From contig NC_084845.1 in assembly GCF_033115175.1 (NCBI RefSeq), positions 2,966,642 to 3,030,641 on the forward strand: a stretch of 64,000 bases of DNA, written 5' to 3'. Positions 43,018 through 52,049 of this stretch are shown piece after piece. The stretch is from Lepus europaeus. Its lineage: Eukaryota > Chordata > Mammalia > Lagomorpha > Leporidae. The notes under the pieces were generated by a model, which saw only the letters and a program-made list of their open reading frames with translations, did not search any database and was not told where the DNA came from. The translations under genes and the position numbers were made by a program. The number at the start of each line of letters is the position of its first letter. The first letter of the stretch is position 1.

Positions 43018-43900
43018 GAAGGAAACAGCAAGAGACACAATCGATCCCTCAGCTCTGACCACCTCTCCCTTCCCAGGGGACCCCGCCCCTGGATTTGGAG
43101 CTCTGTTTCCGTGAGCGTCTTCACACTTTTACACTTTCACCGGACACGCGTCCATCCGGGAAAACCACAGGCTCCAGCTCCCGGCTCCCGGCCGTTTCTC
43201 CGCCCTCATTCACCGCTTCTGAAACCTCCAAGAACCTCCCTCTAAGACCTGGAGGGGGGGGGGCAGATCCTAGGCTGCCTACGGCTGTAAGAAGTCACTG
43301 GATTCACATCTGTGAATGTACCTGCAAGAATAAGCTAACCATTATTTTTATTACTATTTTTTCCCCAGTCTGGGGCACATTCCCACGACTTCAAGCTGTA
43401 AGCACCCAGGACAGAGCAGAACAGTGGCTCAGCCCAGGGAGCGGCCTGTGTCGCCCGCTGATAACCAAGGCCGGCTCTCCCTCCCACCTGTTTGCACACT
43501 GCGCGTCTTCACTCTTTCCTGGACACGCGGTGCTCCGCTGAGCGGCTCGATCTGCTCGGACGCGCTCAGCGCTCCGTGACTCGCCCCGCTGGGCCACCCC
43601 GCCAAGATTAACCTGCGACAGGCATTTTTTTTTTTTCTCCTCACGCTCTGAGCAGATCTCTAAAAGATACATTCCTAGAATTGCTGGCTCCTCGGGGCTG
43701 TTCCAACTTCTGAGGACCCGTTTGCCCACGCTCTTGCCAACAAGGCCTGGCACGAACTTAACCTGAAACCCAGGGCGCCAAGCTGCAGGCACACTCCCGC
43801 AGGGCGGCCCGTTCTCCACCTCGCTCTAGCAGAAACGGCCGCCCAACAGTGTTGCCTCCAGCAGGCCCTCGGGGATTGCCCCCCGCTAAAGGGAGCGCTC
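43018..43900. other. intergenic, upstream of ZNF579
   Basis: Unique DNA with short G and T runs; no gene found. Confidence 0.5.
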
Positions 43901-44064
43901 AGCTCCCGCGGTCTCTGCTGCGTCCCCCAGCGCCCTGCGTGGCGGCGGCTTGTGTCTGTGGGCCTCCGCCGTCGGACCTGGAGCTCCCAGCCCGCGGGGC
44001 CGCGGCCGCTCCAGCACCACGGACAGGGCCGGCTGTCGGTCACTTGCACCCCGGACCCCGGACG

Positions 44065-44130
44065 CACACGGAGGGGAAACTGAGGCTCGGAGCCGGGCGC
44101 AGGCTGGAGCCCGGTTCCCACGCAGGGGGC
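44065..44130 (-). mobile_element. possible MIR fragment
   Basis: GAGGGGAAACTGAGGCTCGG matches the antisense MIR core. It is short and embedded in the CpG island. Confidence 0.4.
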
Positions 44131-44439
44131 CCGCGCCTTCCGCGCCATTCGCCGCCGTCCTGCGCCACGCAGCGCCTGGCACGCACCGGACCCGCAAGGC
44201 GCGCGCTTGTCGAAGGAAGGAGCCAGTGAATGAATGAACGTGTGCGTGTGTGTGTGCGCGTGTGTGTGCGTGTGCGTGCGTGCGCGCGTGCAGGGGAGCT
44301 GCAGCCCGCCGCCCCGCCGGCCCCCTCCCCGCTCCCGCAGCCCGGAGGAGCCGCGCGCCCCCGCCGCGGCCCCCGCTTCCGGCTTCCCCGCCGGACTCTC
44401 CTCCTGCAGGCCCCGACGCGAGCCCGGTTTCCGGGGGGA

Positions 44440-44593
44440 AGGCTTAGGCGGGGACACCGAGCGCAGCCTCCTCCTCCTCCTCCGCCCCCCTCCTCCCCCT
44501 CCACCCCCTCCGCGCCCGGGCCCCCTCCCTCCCCGCCACCGCCGTCCGCCCTCGGCCGGCCGCGGGCAAGGAAGAAAGGAGCCAGGAGCGGAG
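44440..44593 (+). other. ZNF579: probable ZNF579 non-coding exon 1 (donor end)
   Basis: GGAGCGGAG followed by GTAAGC at 44594, a strong donor. It would join the acceptor CCCACAG at 45759. The 5' boundary is a guess. Confidence 0.5.
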
Positions 44594-44879
44594 GTAAGCC
44601 CGGGGCGCCGAGCCCCAGGCCGCGGCCGCGCCGCCGATTCTGCCGATCGCGCCCGGGGGCCCGCGGGCCGCGCCGCCCCCTCGGGGACCCCGCGCCGGCC
44701 GCGGCCCCCTCCCCGAGCTGCCCCGCAGCCCCCCTCCTCCCCTCGTCCCCGCAGCCCGCCCCCCCCGCCGGGGTCGAGCCCCCACAGCCCCCCGCGGCCT
44801 GCACGCTGAATCCCACCCCTGCGCCCGGGCCCCTCCCGCACGCCGGGCCGGGGTGGGGGCCCCGAGCGACAGCTGTTCT

Positions 44880-45622
44880 GACTTTGTCTCCCTGCGTGTC
44901 CGCCCTCTGCCCGCGGCTCTGCCCCTCTCCCTGCACCCTCCCCGGGCCCACCTGGGCGCCTCTGCCCTGGCGCTGCCGCTGGCCTCTCCATCTCTTTGTC
45001 ACCCCTTCTCTCTGTGTCCGTGTGTCCCTCCCTGCATCGCTGTCCCTCTTGCTCTGTCTCATTTGCTCTGTGTGTCCTCGCCCTGTCTCTGCCACTGTTT
45101 CCCTGTGCATCTCTGTGTGTCCCCATCTGTGTCCCTGGGTCTCCGTCCCTTTCCCATCGCTGTCTCATTCACTGTATCTGTCACTCTCCCCCGTGTCTCT
45201 GTGCCCCTCTCTCCCTCTCTCCCTGTCTCCCCCCACTGTGTGTGTGTGTGTGGCTTTCCCTGTGCCTCTCTCTCTCTCTCTGTCTCTCTCTCTCTCTGTG
45301 GGGGTGTGTCTGGCTCTGTCTCTGTCTCTCTCTGTGTGTGGGGGGGTGTCTGTATGTCTCTGGCTTTCCCTGTGCCTCTGTCTCTCCCCATCTCTGTGGG
45401 GGGGGGGTGTCTGGCTCTGGCTCTCTGTGTCACTGTCTCTGTGTGTGTGTGTGGGGGGGGCTTTCCCTGTGCCTCTGCCTCTCCCTACCTCTGTCTCCCC
45501 CACCTCTGTCTCTGTGTGTCTGTCTGTCTGTCCCTCCTTCTACTTCTCATTTTCTATTTCTCCCGGCCTCTGTCTCTCACCCCTTGCCCTGGCTGAGCAT
45601 CCACCCCTCGCTGTCTCCATCA

Positions 45623-45672
<50 letters not shown>

Positions 45673-45750
45673 CTGCCTCTGCCTCTGCCTCACTCTCCGC
45701 CACACCCCGCGCTCCTGCCCTTCCTCGGCCCCTACCCTATGTCTCCATCT
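44880..45750. repeat. CT/TG-rich simple-sequence tract in ZNF579 intron 1
   Basis: About 870 bp, almost all pyrimidine with TGTG interruptions: repeated TCTCTGTGTCTC-like units, several GTGTGTGTGTGTGG motifs, and a pure (CT)n run at about 45630-45668. It ends in the ZNF579 acceptor. Confidence 0.85.
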
Positions 45751-45761
45751 CTCCCACAGGC

Positions 45762-47432
45762 ATGGATCCGCAGCCCCCGCCGCCTGCCCAGGGCAGCCCA
45801 CCTCACCGCGGCCGAGGCCGGGGCCGGGGCCGGGGCCGCGGTCGGGGCCGAGGCCGGGGCCGGGGCGGCGCGGGAGCCCCTCGGGCGCCCCTGCCCTGCC
45901 CCACCTGCGGTCGCCTCTTCCGCTTTCCCTACTACCTCTCACGGCACCGGCTGAGCCACTCTGGCCTCCGGCCCCACGCCTGCCCGCTGTGCCCCAAGGC
46001 CTTCCGCCGGCCCGCGCACCTCTCCCGCCACCTGCGCGGCCACGGCCCGCAGCCCCCGCTGCGCTGCGCCGCCTGCCCCCGCACCTTCCCGGAGCCCGCC
46101 CAGCTGCGGCGCCACCTGGCCCAGGAGCACGCGGGCGGCGAGGTGGAGCTGGCCATCGACAGGGTGGCCAAGGAGGCGGCCGAGCCCAGCTGGGGCCCGC
46201 AGGACGAGGGCGCGGAGCAGCCCACCACGGCGGCCGCGGGGGCCGCGGAGGAGGCGGCCCCATGGCCTGAGGCGTGGCCTGCCGGGGAGCCGGCTCCGCC
46301 GGCGGCCCCCACGAGCGCCGAGCCCCGGGAGTCCGAGCCAGAGGAGGCCGAGGCCGGGGCCGCGGAGCTGAGCGCCGAGTTGGCGCTGGCGGCCGGGCGG
46401 CAGGAGGAGAAACAGGTCCTGCTGCAGGCCGACTGGACGCTGCTCTGCCTCCGCTGCCGCGAGGCCTTCGCCACCAAGGGCGAGCTCAAGGCGCACCCGT
46501 GTCTGCGCCCCGAGGGCGAACAGGAGGGCGAAGGGGGGCCGCCGCCGCGCCCCAAGCGACACCAGTGCTCCATCTGCCTCAAGGCCTTCGCCAGGCCCTG
46601 GTCCCTGTCTCGCCACCGGCTGGTCCACTCCACTGACCGTCCTTTCGTGTGCCCGGACTGCGGCCTGGCCTTCCGCCTCGCCTCCTACCTCCGCCAGCAC
46701 CGCCGCGTCCATGGCGCGCTCAGCCTGCTGGCCCCGTTGCCCGGGGCAGCCAAGAAAGACGACAAGGCCTCGGCAGGACGGAACTCAGGGAAAGGGCCCG
46801 AGGGGAGCGAAGGGGCGGAGTGCGGAGGTGCCTCGGAGGGGGGAGAAGGTGGGCAGAACGGAGGGGACGCCGCCCCCGCCCGGCCTCCCGCCGGGGAGCC
46901 CCGCTTCTGGTGCCCGGAGTGCGGCAAAGGGTTCCGCCGCCGGGCGCACCTGCGGCAGCACGGGGTGACCCACTCCGGGGCGCGCCCCTTCCAGTGTGTG
47001 CGATGCCAGCGGGAGTTCAAGCGGCTGGCAGACCTGGCCCGCCACGCGCAGGTGCACGCGGGGGGCCCAGCCCCGCACCCGTGCCCGCGCTGCCCTCGGC
47101 GCTTCTCGCGCGCCTACAGCCTCCTGCGCCACCAGCGCTGCCACCGCGCCGAGCTGGAGAGGGCGGCCGCGCTGCAGGCGCTCCAGGCCCAGGCCCCGCA
47201 GCCCCCGCCAGCACCGCAGGCTGAGCAGGAGGAGGGCGGGCTCCCTCTGCCCCTGGCACACATCAAGGAGGAGCCGCCCTCCCCGGGGACCCCGCCCCAG
47301 TCCCCGCCGGCGCCCCCTGTGTTCCTCAGCGCCTCCTGCTTCGACAGCCAGGACCACTCGGCCTTCGAGATGGAGGAAGAAGAGGTAGACAGCAAAGCTC
47401 ACCTGCGCGGATTGGGCGGCCTGGCCTCCTGA
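45762..47432 (+). CDS. ZNF579: ZNF579, C2H2 zinc-finger protein with N-terminal GR run
   Basis: Intact single coding exon, 556 residues (human 562). The ATG lies two bases after the acceptor CTCCCACAG. MDPQPPPPAQGSPPHR is followed by nine GR pairs (residues 17-34), encoded by GGGGCC-type hexamers. Eight canonical C2H2 fingers lie at about 44-66, 72-94, 100-123, 267-289, 295-317, 382-404, 410-432 and 439-461. A degenerate one (LLCLRCREAF.., 227-248) replaces the final ligand pattern. The spacer 124-226 is acidic and Ala-rich. The C-terminal region holds a phospho-dependent SUMO-type motif IKEEPPSP (501-508) and an acidic end. Presumed nuclear regulator; function is not well defined to my knowledge. 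Confidence 0.96.
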   Translation: MDPQPPPPAQGSPPHRGRGRGRGRGRGRGRGRGRGGAGAPRAPLPCPTCGRLFRFPYYLSRHRLSHSGLRPHACPLCPKAFRRPAHLSRHLRGHGPQPPLRCAACPRTFPEPAQLRRHLAQEHAGGEVELAIDRVAKEAAEPSWGPQDEGAEQPTTAAAGAAEEAAPWPEAWPAGEPAPPAAPTSAEPRESEPEEAEAGAAELSAELALAAGRQEEKQVLLQADWTLLCLRCREAFATKGELKAHPCLRPEGEQEGEGGPPPRPKRHQCSICLKAFARPWSLSRHRLVHSTDRPFVCPDCGLAFRLASYLRQHRRVHGALSLLAPLPGAAKKDDKASAGRNSGKGPEGSEGAECGGASEGGEGGQNGGDAAPARPPAGEPRFWCPECGKGFRRRAHLRQHGVTHSGARPFQCVRCQREFKRLADLARHAQVHAGGPAPHPCPRCPRRFSRAYSLLRHQRCHRAELERAAALQALQAQAPQPPPAPQAEQEEGGLPLPLAHIKEEPPSPGTPPQSPPAPPVFLSASCFDSQDHSAFEMEEEEVDSKAHLRGLGGLAS

Positions 47433-47850
47433 CCCTCGCAGCAGTCCTCCGCCCGCCATTGAGCGCCCCCCGGTTGCAGTGTAGATGCAGGAGGGAAGCA
47501 GGAGAGGCCCCCTCCTCTGGCTACGCACCCCTCCCCTTCAAGCCCCCGACACTGAGGAGAGGAGGCCCCGGGCGGCCCCACCCTCCCCACGCCCACCGCC
47601 CTCCCCCCATCCTGAGGCTGGTCAGGAACTGCTCACCCCAACACGTGTCTTAAGGCAGGACGACCCGGAAGGAGGCGGAGGACAGTTGGCCCAGGGAAGG
47701 AGCCTGGTGGGGGACCCCCTGCCTCCCTGTCCCCCCTAGACACACTGGACACCACCACCTCTTTGAAACTGCCAGACCCTGGGGGGTCCCCAGTGAGCTA
47801 AGGTTTGTCCCCGTGCCTCTGTCAGTGAATAAATGTGAGTTCGTGCAACC
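47433..47850 (+). other. ZNF579: ZNF579 3' UTR with poly(A) signal
   Basis: AATAAA at 47828-47833 (GTGAATAAATGTG) with a TG-rich sequence following. UTR about 415 bases. Confidence 0.78.
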
Positions 47851-48412
47851 CAGGGGAGTGAGGCCGTCTGTGGAGGCGGGAGGCGGGCGGAGGGGCGCTC
47901 CCGGAGCAATGGGCCTGGGTCACGGGGGGGGGGGGGGGAGCTATGGATGTGAGAAGGCAGATGGCTTCGTTGGACAAACACCACACCCCTACCATGCACC
48001 AGGACGTGCCAGGCCCTGGGGCAAGAGAAGGAGCCGAACTCTAGAGCCTCCTGCGGTAATAGAATGTTCTAGGTATTCAGTGTCTAACACGGCAGCCACG
48101 AGCCACACGAGGCTGCTTCCACTCCAGTGTAGGACAAGTTGATGAAATTCCAGTAAAAGTGAAAAGTGCAGGTCCTCTGTCCACTTTCGAGGGCCCAACA
48201 AGTGGTCGCCGAGTGGCTGGTGGCTGCCCTGTGGGACCTCACAGGCAGAGGAGCTGCGAGGGTCGGGGCAGGGAGGGACGGCCGCCCAGGTCCCCGCGCA
48301 GCACTTCCTCACCTCGGGACAGAGCCAGCACACGGTGGCTGGCCCAGGGAATTAGCCGTGTCTGAGCCGGTGCTGGGCGAGACCACCTGGCCTCCTTGCC
48401 GAGCTGACCGTC
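47851..48412. other. intergenic, no feature seen
   Basis: Unique DNA with a G run at 47927-47939. No gene identified. Confidence 0.5.
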
Positions 48413-48500
48413 CAGTCGTGAAATGGGCACACACGGATGAGGGCCACTGGGTGGGAGCCAGGTCCCCCTGGAGCCTGTAACTCACTTCAAGTGATGGGGG
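48413..48500. repeat. copy 1 of a 90-bp dispersed direct duplication
   Basis: CAGTCGTGAAATGGGC to AACTCACTTCAAGTGATGGG is repeated at 49911-50015 with few changes and a 16-bp insertion. Copy 1 lies immediately before a SINE. Confidence 0.85.
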
Positions 48501-48504
48501 AGGG

Positions 48505-48840
48505 GCTGAGGTGCTGTGGCACAGCGGGTCAAAGCCCCAGCCCGCAGCGCTGGCATCCCCTATGGGCGCTGGGTCGCGTCTCCACTGCTCCACTCTCCCA
48601 TCCAGCTCCCTGCTGATACATCTGGGAAAGTGGAAGATGGCCCAAGTGCTTGGGCCCCTGTGCCCACATGGGAGGCCCAGGAGAAGCTCCTGGCTCCTGG
48701 CTTTGGCCTGGCCCAGCCCCAGCTGTTGTGGCCACTTGGGGAGTGAACCAGCGGATGGAAGACCTCTGTCTGTCTCTCTGTCTCTACCTCTCTCTGTGAC
48801 TCTACCTTTCAAATAAATAAAATAAATCTTTAAAAAAAAG
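48505..48840 (+). mobile_element. CSINE
   Basis: Forward copy: GGGGCTGAGGTGCTGTGGC head, GGCCACTTGGGGAGTGAACC, TTTCAAATAAATAAAATAAA tail. Confidence 0.92.
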
Positions 48841-48843
48841 AAT

Positions 48844-49200
48844 GCCGGCGCCGTGGCTCAACAGGCTAATCCTCCGCCTTGCGGCGCCGGCACACCGGGT
48901 TCTAGTCCCGGTCGGGGCACCGATCCTGTCCCGGTTGCCCCTCTTCCAGGCCAGCTCTCTGCTGTGGCCAGGGAGTGCAGTGGAGGATGGCCCAAGTGTT
49001 TGGGCTCTGCACCCCATGGGAGGCCAGGATAAGCACCTGGCTCCTGCCATCAGAACAGCGCGGTGCGCCGGCCGCAGCGCGCTACCGCGGCGGCCATTAG
49101 AGGGTGAACCAACGGCAAAGGAAGACCTTTCTCTCTGTCTCTCTCTCTCTCACTGTCCACTCTGCCTGTCAAAAAATAAAAAATTAAAAAAAAAAAAAAG
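48844..49200 (+). mobile_element. CSINE inserted in the tail of the previous SINE
   Basis: Full-length forward copy starting GCCGGCGCCGTGGCTC with GGTTCTAGTCCCGGTCGG. A-rich AAAAAAGAATG flanks both ends (48834 and 49194), so it inserted into the A tail of the element before it. Confidence 0.94.
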
Positions 49201-49204
49201 AATG

Positions 49205-49910
49205 CTCTTAGTGCATCAAAGCCACTCTCCCCCTGGAACCTTCGTGGCTCCCCATTACCGTATCCAAACATGGGCCGCTCTGGTGACAGCCGGGCGCGGC
49301 CAGACACCGGCCTGCAAGGGCAGGCAGCACGGGCGTGTGCCGCCGGCGGTGTTTCAGCAGAGAGCCAATCACACACGCGATGGAGGCCCCGTGACGCTGT
49401 AGCCCTCCTGGTTTGCACGTGCGCCCCAGGATGTGCACACAACAAAGCCCCCAGTGACACAGCCGAGCGACACCCGGCTGCTCACGGCCCCGCTCACAGA
49501 AGGGGCGAACGGAGGCTCCGAGCGAGCGCTGCCCCAGAAGGAGCCCTGTGTGGGGGAAGAACAGGAAGCCATCCTGGCTGTCCCAGGCTGGCGCATGCAG
49601 CGCTGTGCCACCCGGAGACCCCTCACAGGCCCCCGGGCCGCACCACACCTGGACTCCCACCCAGCGGTCTCCTAAGGGTGTCGGGACACAGCATTCTCCT
49701 TTAACCCCGTTTTCCAAGAGACTTTGCCAGTCTCCAGCACACAACTCACCTTGGGGGCTCTGGGCGGGGTCTGCTCCACCTTCCTCCCGCCGGTGAGCTA
49801 ACTCTGCCCTCGGGACCAGCCGTCAGCCCCCGGCGCAAAACACCAAACTCCCCAGGAAGGGGGCCTGGAGAGGGAGCCTGGCTTTCCCATTTTGCAGGGC
49901 AAAACTGACC
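49205..49910. other. intergenic, no feature seen
   Basis: Unique GC-moderate DNA; no gene identified. Confidence 0.5.
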
Positions 49911-50015
49911 AGTCGTGAAATGGGCAGCCATCAAGCATGGGCACACACGGATGAGGGCCACCGGGTGGGAGCCAGGTCCCCCTGGAGCCTGTAACTCACT
50001 TCGAGTGATGGGGCC
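49911..50015. repeat. copy 2 of the 90-bp direct duplication
   Basis: Matches 48413-48500, but with AGCCATCAAGCATGGG inserted after AATGGGC. Confidence 0.85.
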
Positions 50016-50447
50016 CATAAGTGGCCCAAGCACGGGGCTGAGTGTCCGGGGAGCAGGAGTGGGTGCTCCTCGGGCCCTGGCCCTTGCCCTGTGCTGTGCC
50101 GATGTTCCACACACATCGTGGCCTTTGCCACGCCACCCAGCGGTCTGTGTGCTGGGATCGAGGTCCCCAGGGTGCTGGTTGGAGAAGGGTGGCCTGCCGG
50201 AGGTCCCGGAGCCACTGAGGCCAGCTCTGGAGAGGGACCTGGGGACCTGCTCCCTGCCTGCTCCTGGCTGCCCACGGGAACTCAGCCCGCCCCTTCCCCC
50301 GGGAAGCGTCCTCACAGTGACGGGGCCCCTAATGAATAAGCCATCCAAGCCACGGCTCGTGACAGCGCACACACACTTGCTGTGTCTACCCCATGTCCTG
50401 TTTCTAAGGGGACTGCTCACGAAACACGTACTACTATGGCTCTGTGT
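50016..50447. other. intergenic, no feature seen
   Basis: Unique DNA; nothing supported. Confidence 0.5.
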
Positions 50448-50697
50448 TTGAAAGGGAGAGACACACAGAGAGAGATCTTCCATCGCCAGTACAATCCCTA
50501 AATGGCCAGGGCTGGGCTAGGCCGAAGTCAGGAGCCAGGAACTCCATCCAGGTCTCCCACGTGGGTGGCGGGGTCCCAAGTTCGCCGGCCGTCCTCTGCT
50601 GTCTTCCCAGGTGCATTAGCAGGGAGCTGGATCGGAGGAAGCAGAGCAGCCGGGCAGTGAACGGGCTCCGACAACCCTCTGCACCACAACGCTAGCG
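50448..50697 (-). mobile_element. CSINE
   Basis: Reverse copy, slightly short: GTTTGAAAGGGAGAGAC, AATGGCCAGGGCTGGGC, CACAACGCTAGCGCC at the head. Confidence 0.85.
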
Positions 50698-50714
50698 CCT
50701 GTGTTTCTGTCTGT

Positions 50715-51048
50715 GTTTTTCTTTTTGACAGGCAGAGTGGATAGTGAGAGAGAGAGAGAGACAGAGAGAAAGGTCTTCCTTTTTGCCATTGGTTCACCCT
50801 CCAATGGCCGCTGCGGCCGGCGCATTGTGCTGATCCGAAGCCAGGAGCCAGGTGCTTCTCCTGGTCTCCCATGCGGGTGCAGGGCCCAAGCACTTGGGCC
50901 ATCCTCCACTGCCTTCCCGGGCCATAGCAGAGAGCTGGCGTAGAAGAGGGGCAACCGGGACAGAATCCGGTGCCCCGACCAGGACTAGAACCCGGTGTGC
51001 CGGTGCCGCAAGGCGGAGGATTAGCCTGTTAAGCCACGGCGCCGGCCT
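50715..51048 (-). mobile_element. CSINE, full length, with target-site duplication
   Basis: Complete reverse copy from TTTTGACAGGCAGAG to GCGCCGGCC. TCTGTGTTTTTC flanks both ends. Confidence 0.95.
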
Positions 51049-51063
51049 CTGTGTTTTTCACAA

Positions 51064-51145
51064 ACAGCTTTATTGAGGCATTATTTATATACCCTATCAT
51101 TTTAAGTGTATGATTTTAAGTGTATGATTCAGTCATGTTTAATCC
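51064..51145 (-). mobile_element. old LINE-1 3' end fragment
   Basis: AGCTTTATTGAGGCATTATT and ATTTTAAGTGTATGATTCAG match the reverse complement of an L1M-type 3' end. A further L1-like piece (GGTCTCTATGCCCACTAGAG) lies near 51330. Confidence 0.65.
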
Positions 51146-51177
51146 GTCTGCAGGAATGAGGAAGGATCGGCACAGAG

Positions 51178-51308
51178 CCTGCGCATCCCGAGACAGCCCC
51201 GCGTGCCCGTCCCCGCCCCCGGCACCCCGAGACAGCCCCGCGTGCCCGTCCCCGCCCCCAGCACCCCAAGACGGCCCTGCGTGCCCGTCCCCGCCCCCAG
51301 CTCCCGGG
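51178..51308. repeat. short minisatellite, 39-bp unit, 3 copies
   Basis: GCGTGCCCGTCCCCGCCCCC followed by AGCACCCCGAGACAGCCCC repeats three times, inside the L1-derived stretch. Confidence 0.9.
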
Positions 51309-52040
51309 AGCCACTCGTCCGCTCTTGGTCTCTATGCCCACTAGAGACGGCATCACTCGTGGTGCCGGCGTCTGCCGCGGTTCAGCAGAGCCGTCCAGGT
51401 GCACACGCCTCGTGAACTGCTCAGGGCTTCCTTTGTGTGGCTGAGTGAGAGTCCACTGTAGGAACAGGTCCCACTCTGTCCCCCTGGAACCCGGGCACTC
51501 CGGCGTGGGGCGTGGGTCTTCGCCGCCCCGGGCGTCCACCCGTGTGGCGTGGGTCTTTCTGCGAGGCAGGTCAGGGAGCAGAACTGCTGGCTGCGTGGGA
51601 AGCCTGTGACTCACCCTCCAAGAACGCGCCAGACCGTGTCCCCAGGGGCTGCTGCCGAGGGGGTTCCCGCCAGGACCCGTTTTCCTGGGCAGGATGCTCC
51701 AGGATGGAGGCGCGGCCGTGGCCACACGCTGGTGGGGGGACAGCCAGACACGGCCTGAGGCACGCTTGGCTCCAAAGCCCGGGCTCCGAACTCTTCCACA
51801 GCGCTTCGTCCTCGCCCTGTCCACTCCCCGGGGCATCCCACAGCTCTAGATCGGGCCCCTAGTATGTGCCGGGCCCTGTCCTGTGTGCCGCTCACCTGTC
51901 AATCCACAAAGCAAACCAACCCCTTCCCACGTGGGACCCCCTCCCCTTCTCGTGGAAGGAGGCAGAGCAGGCAACAGAGCCAGCGAGGACACACAAAGCA
52001 TCGAGTTTGGGGAGAGGATGCAGAATTAGGGGCTGGGGAC
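51309..52040. other. intergenic, no feature seen
   Basis: Unique GC-rich DNA with part of the old L1 fragment; no gene identified. Confidence 0.45.
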
Positions 52041-52049
52041 CACAGGCGC

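Larger units (their letters stand above)
43900..44870 (+). promoter_or_regulatory. ZNF579: CpG island and promoter of ZNF579
   Basis: CpG-dense DNA ending in a donor at 44594. It includes a 50-bp alternating GT/GC tract (44238-44291) and a strong pyrimidine tract (44465-44530). No TATA box is obvious. The start site is probably 44.3-44.55 kb. Confidence 0.65.
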
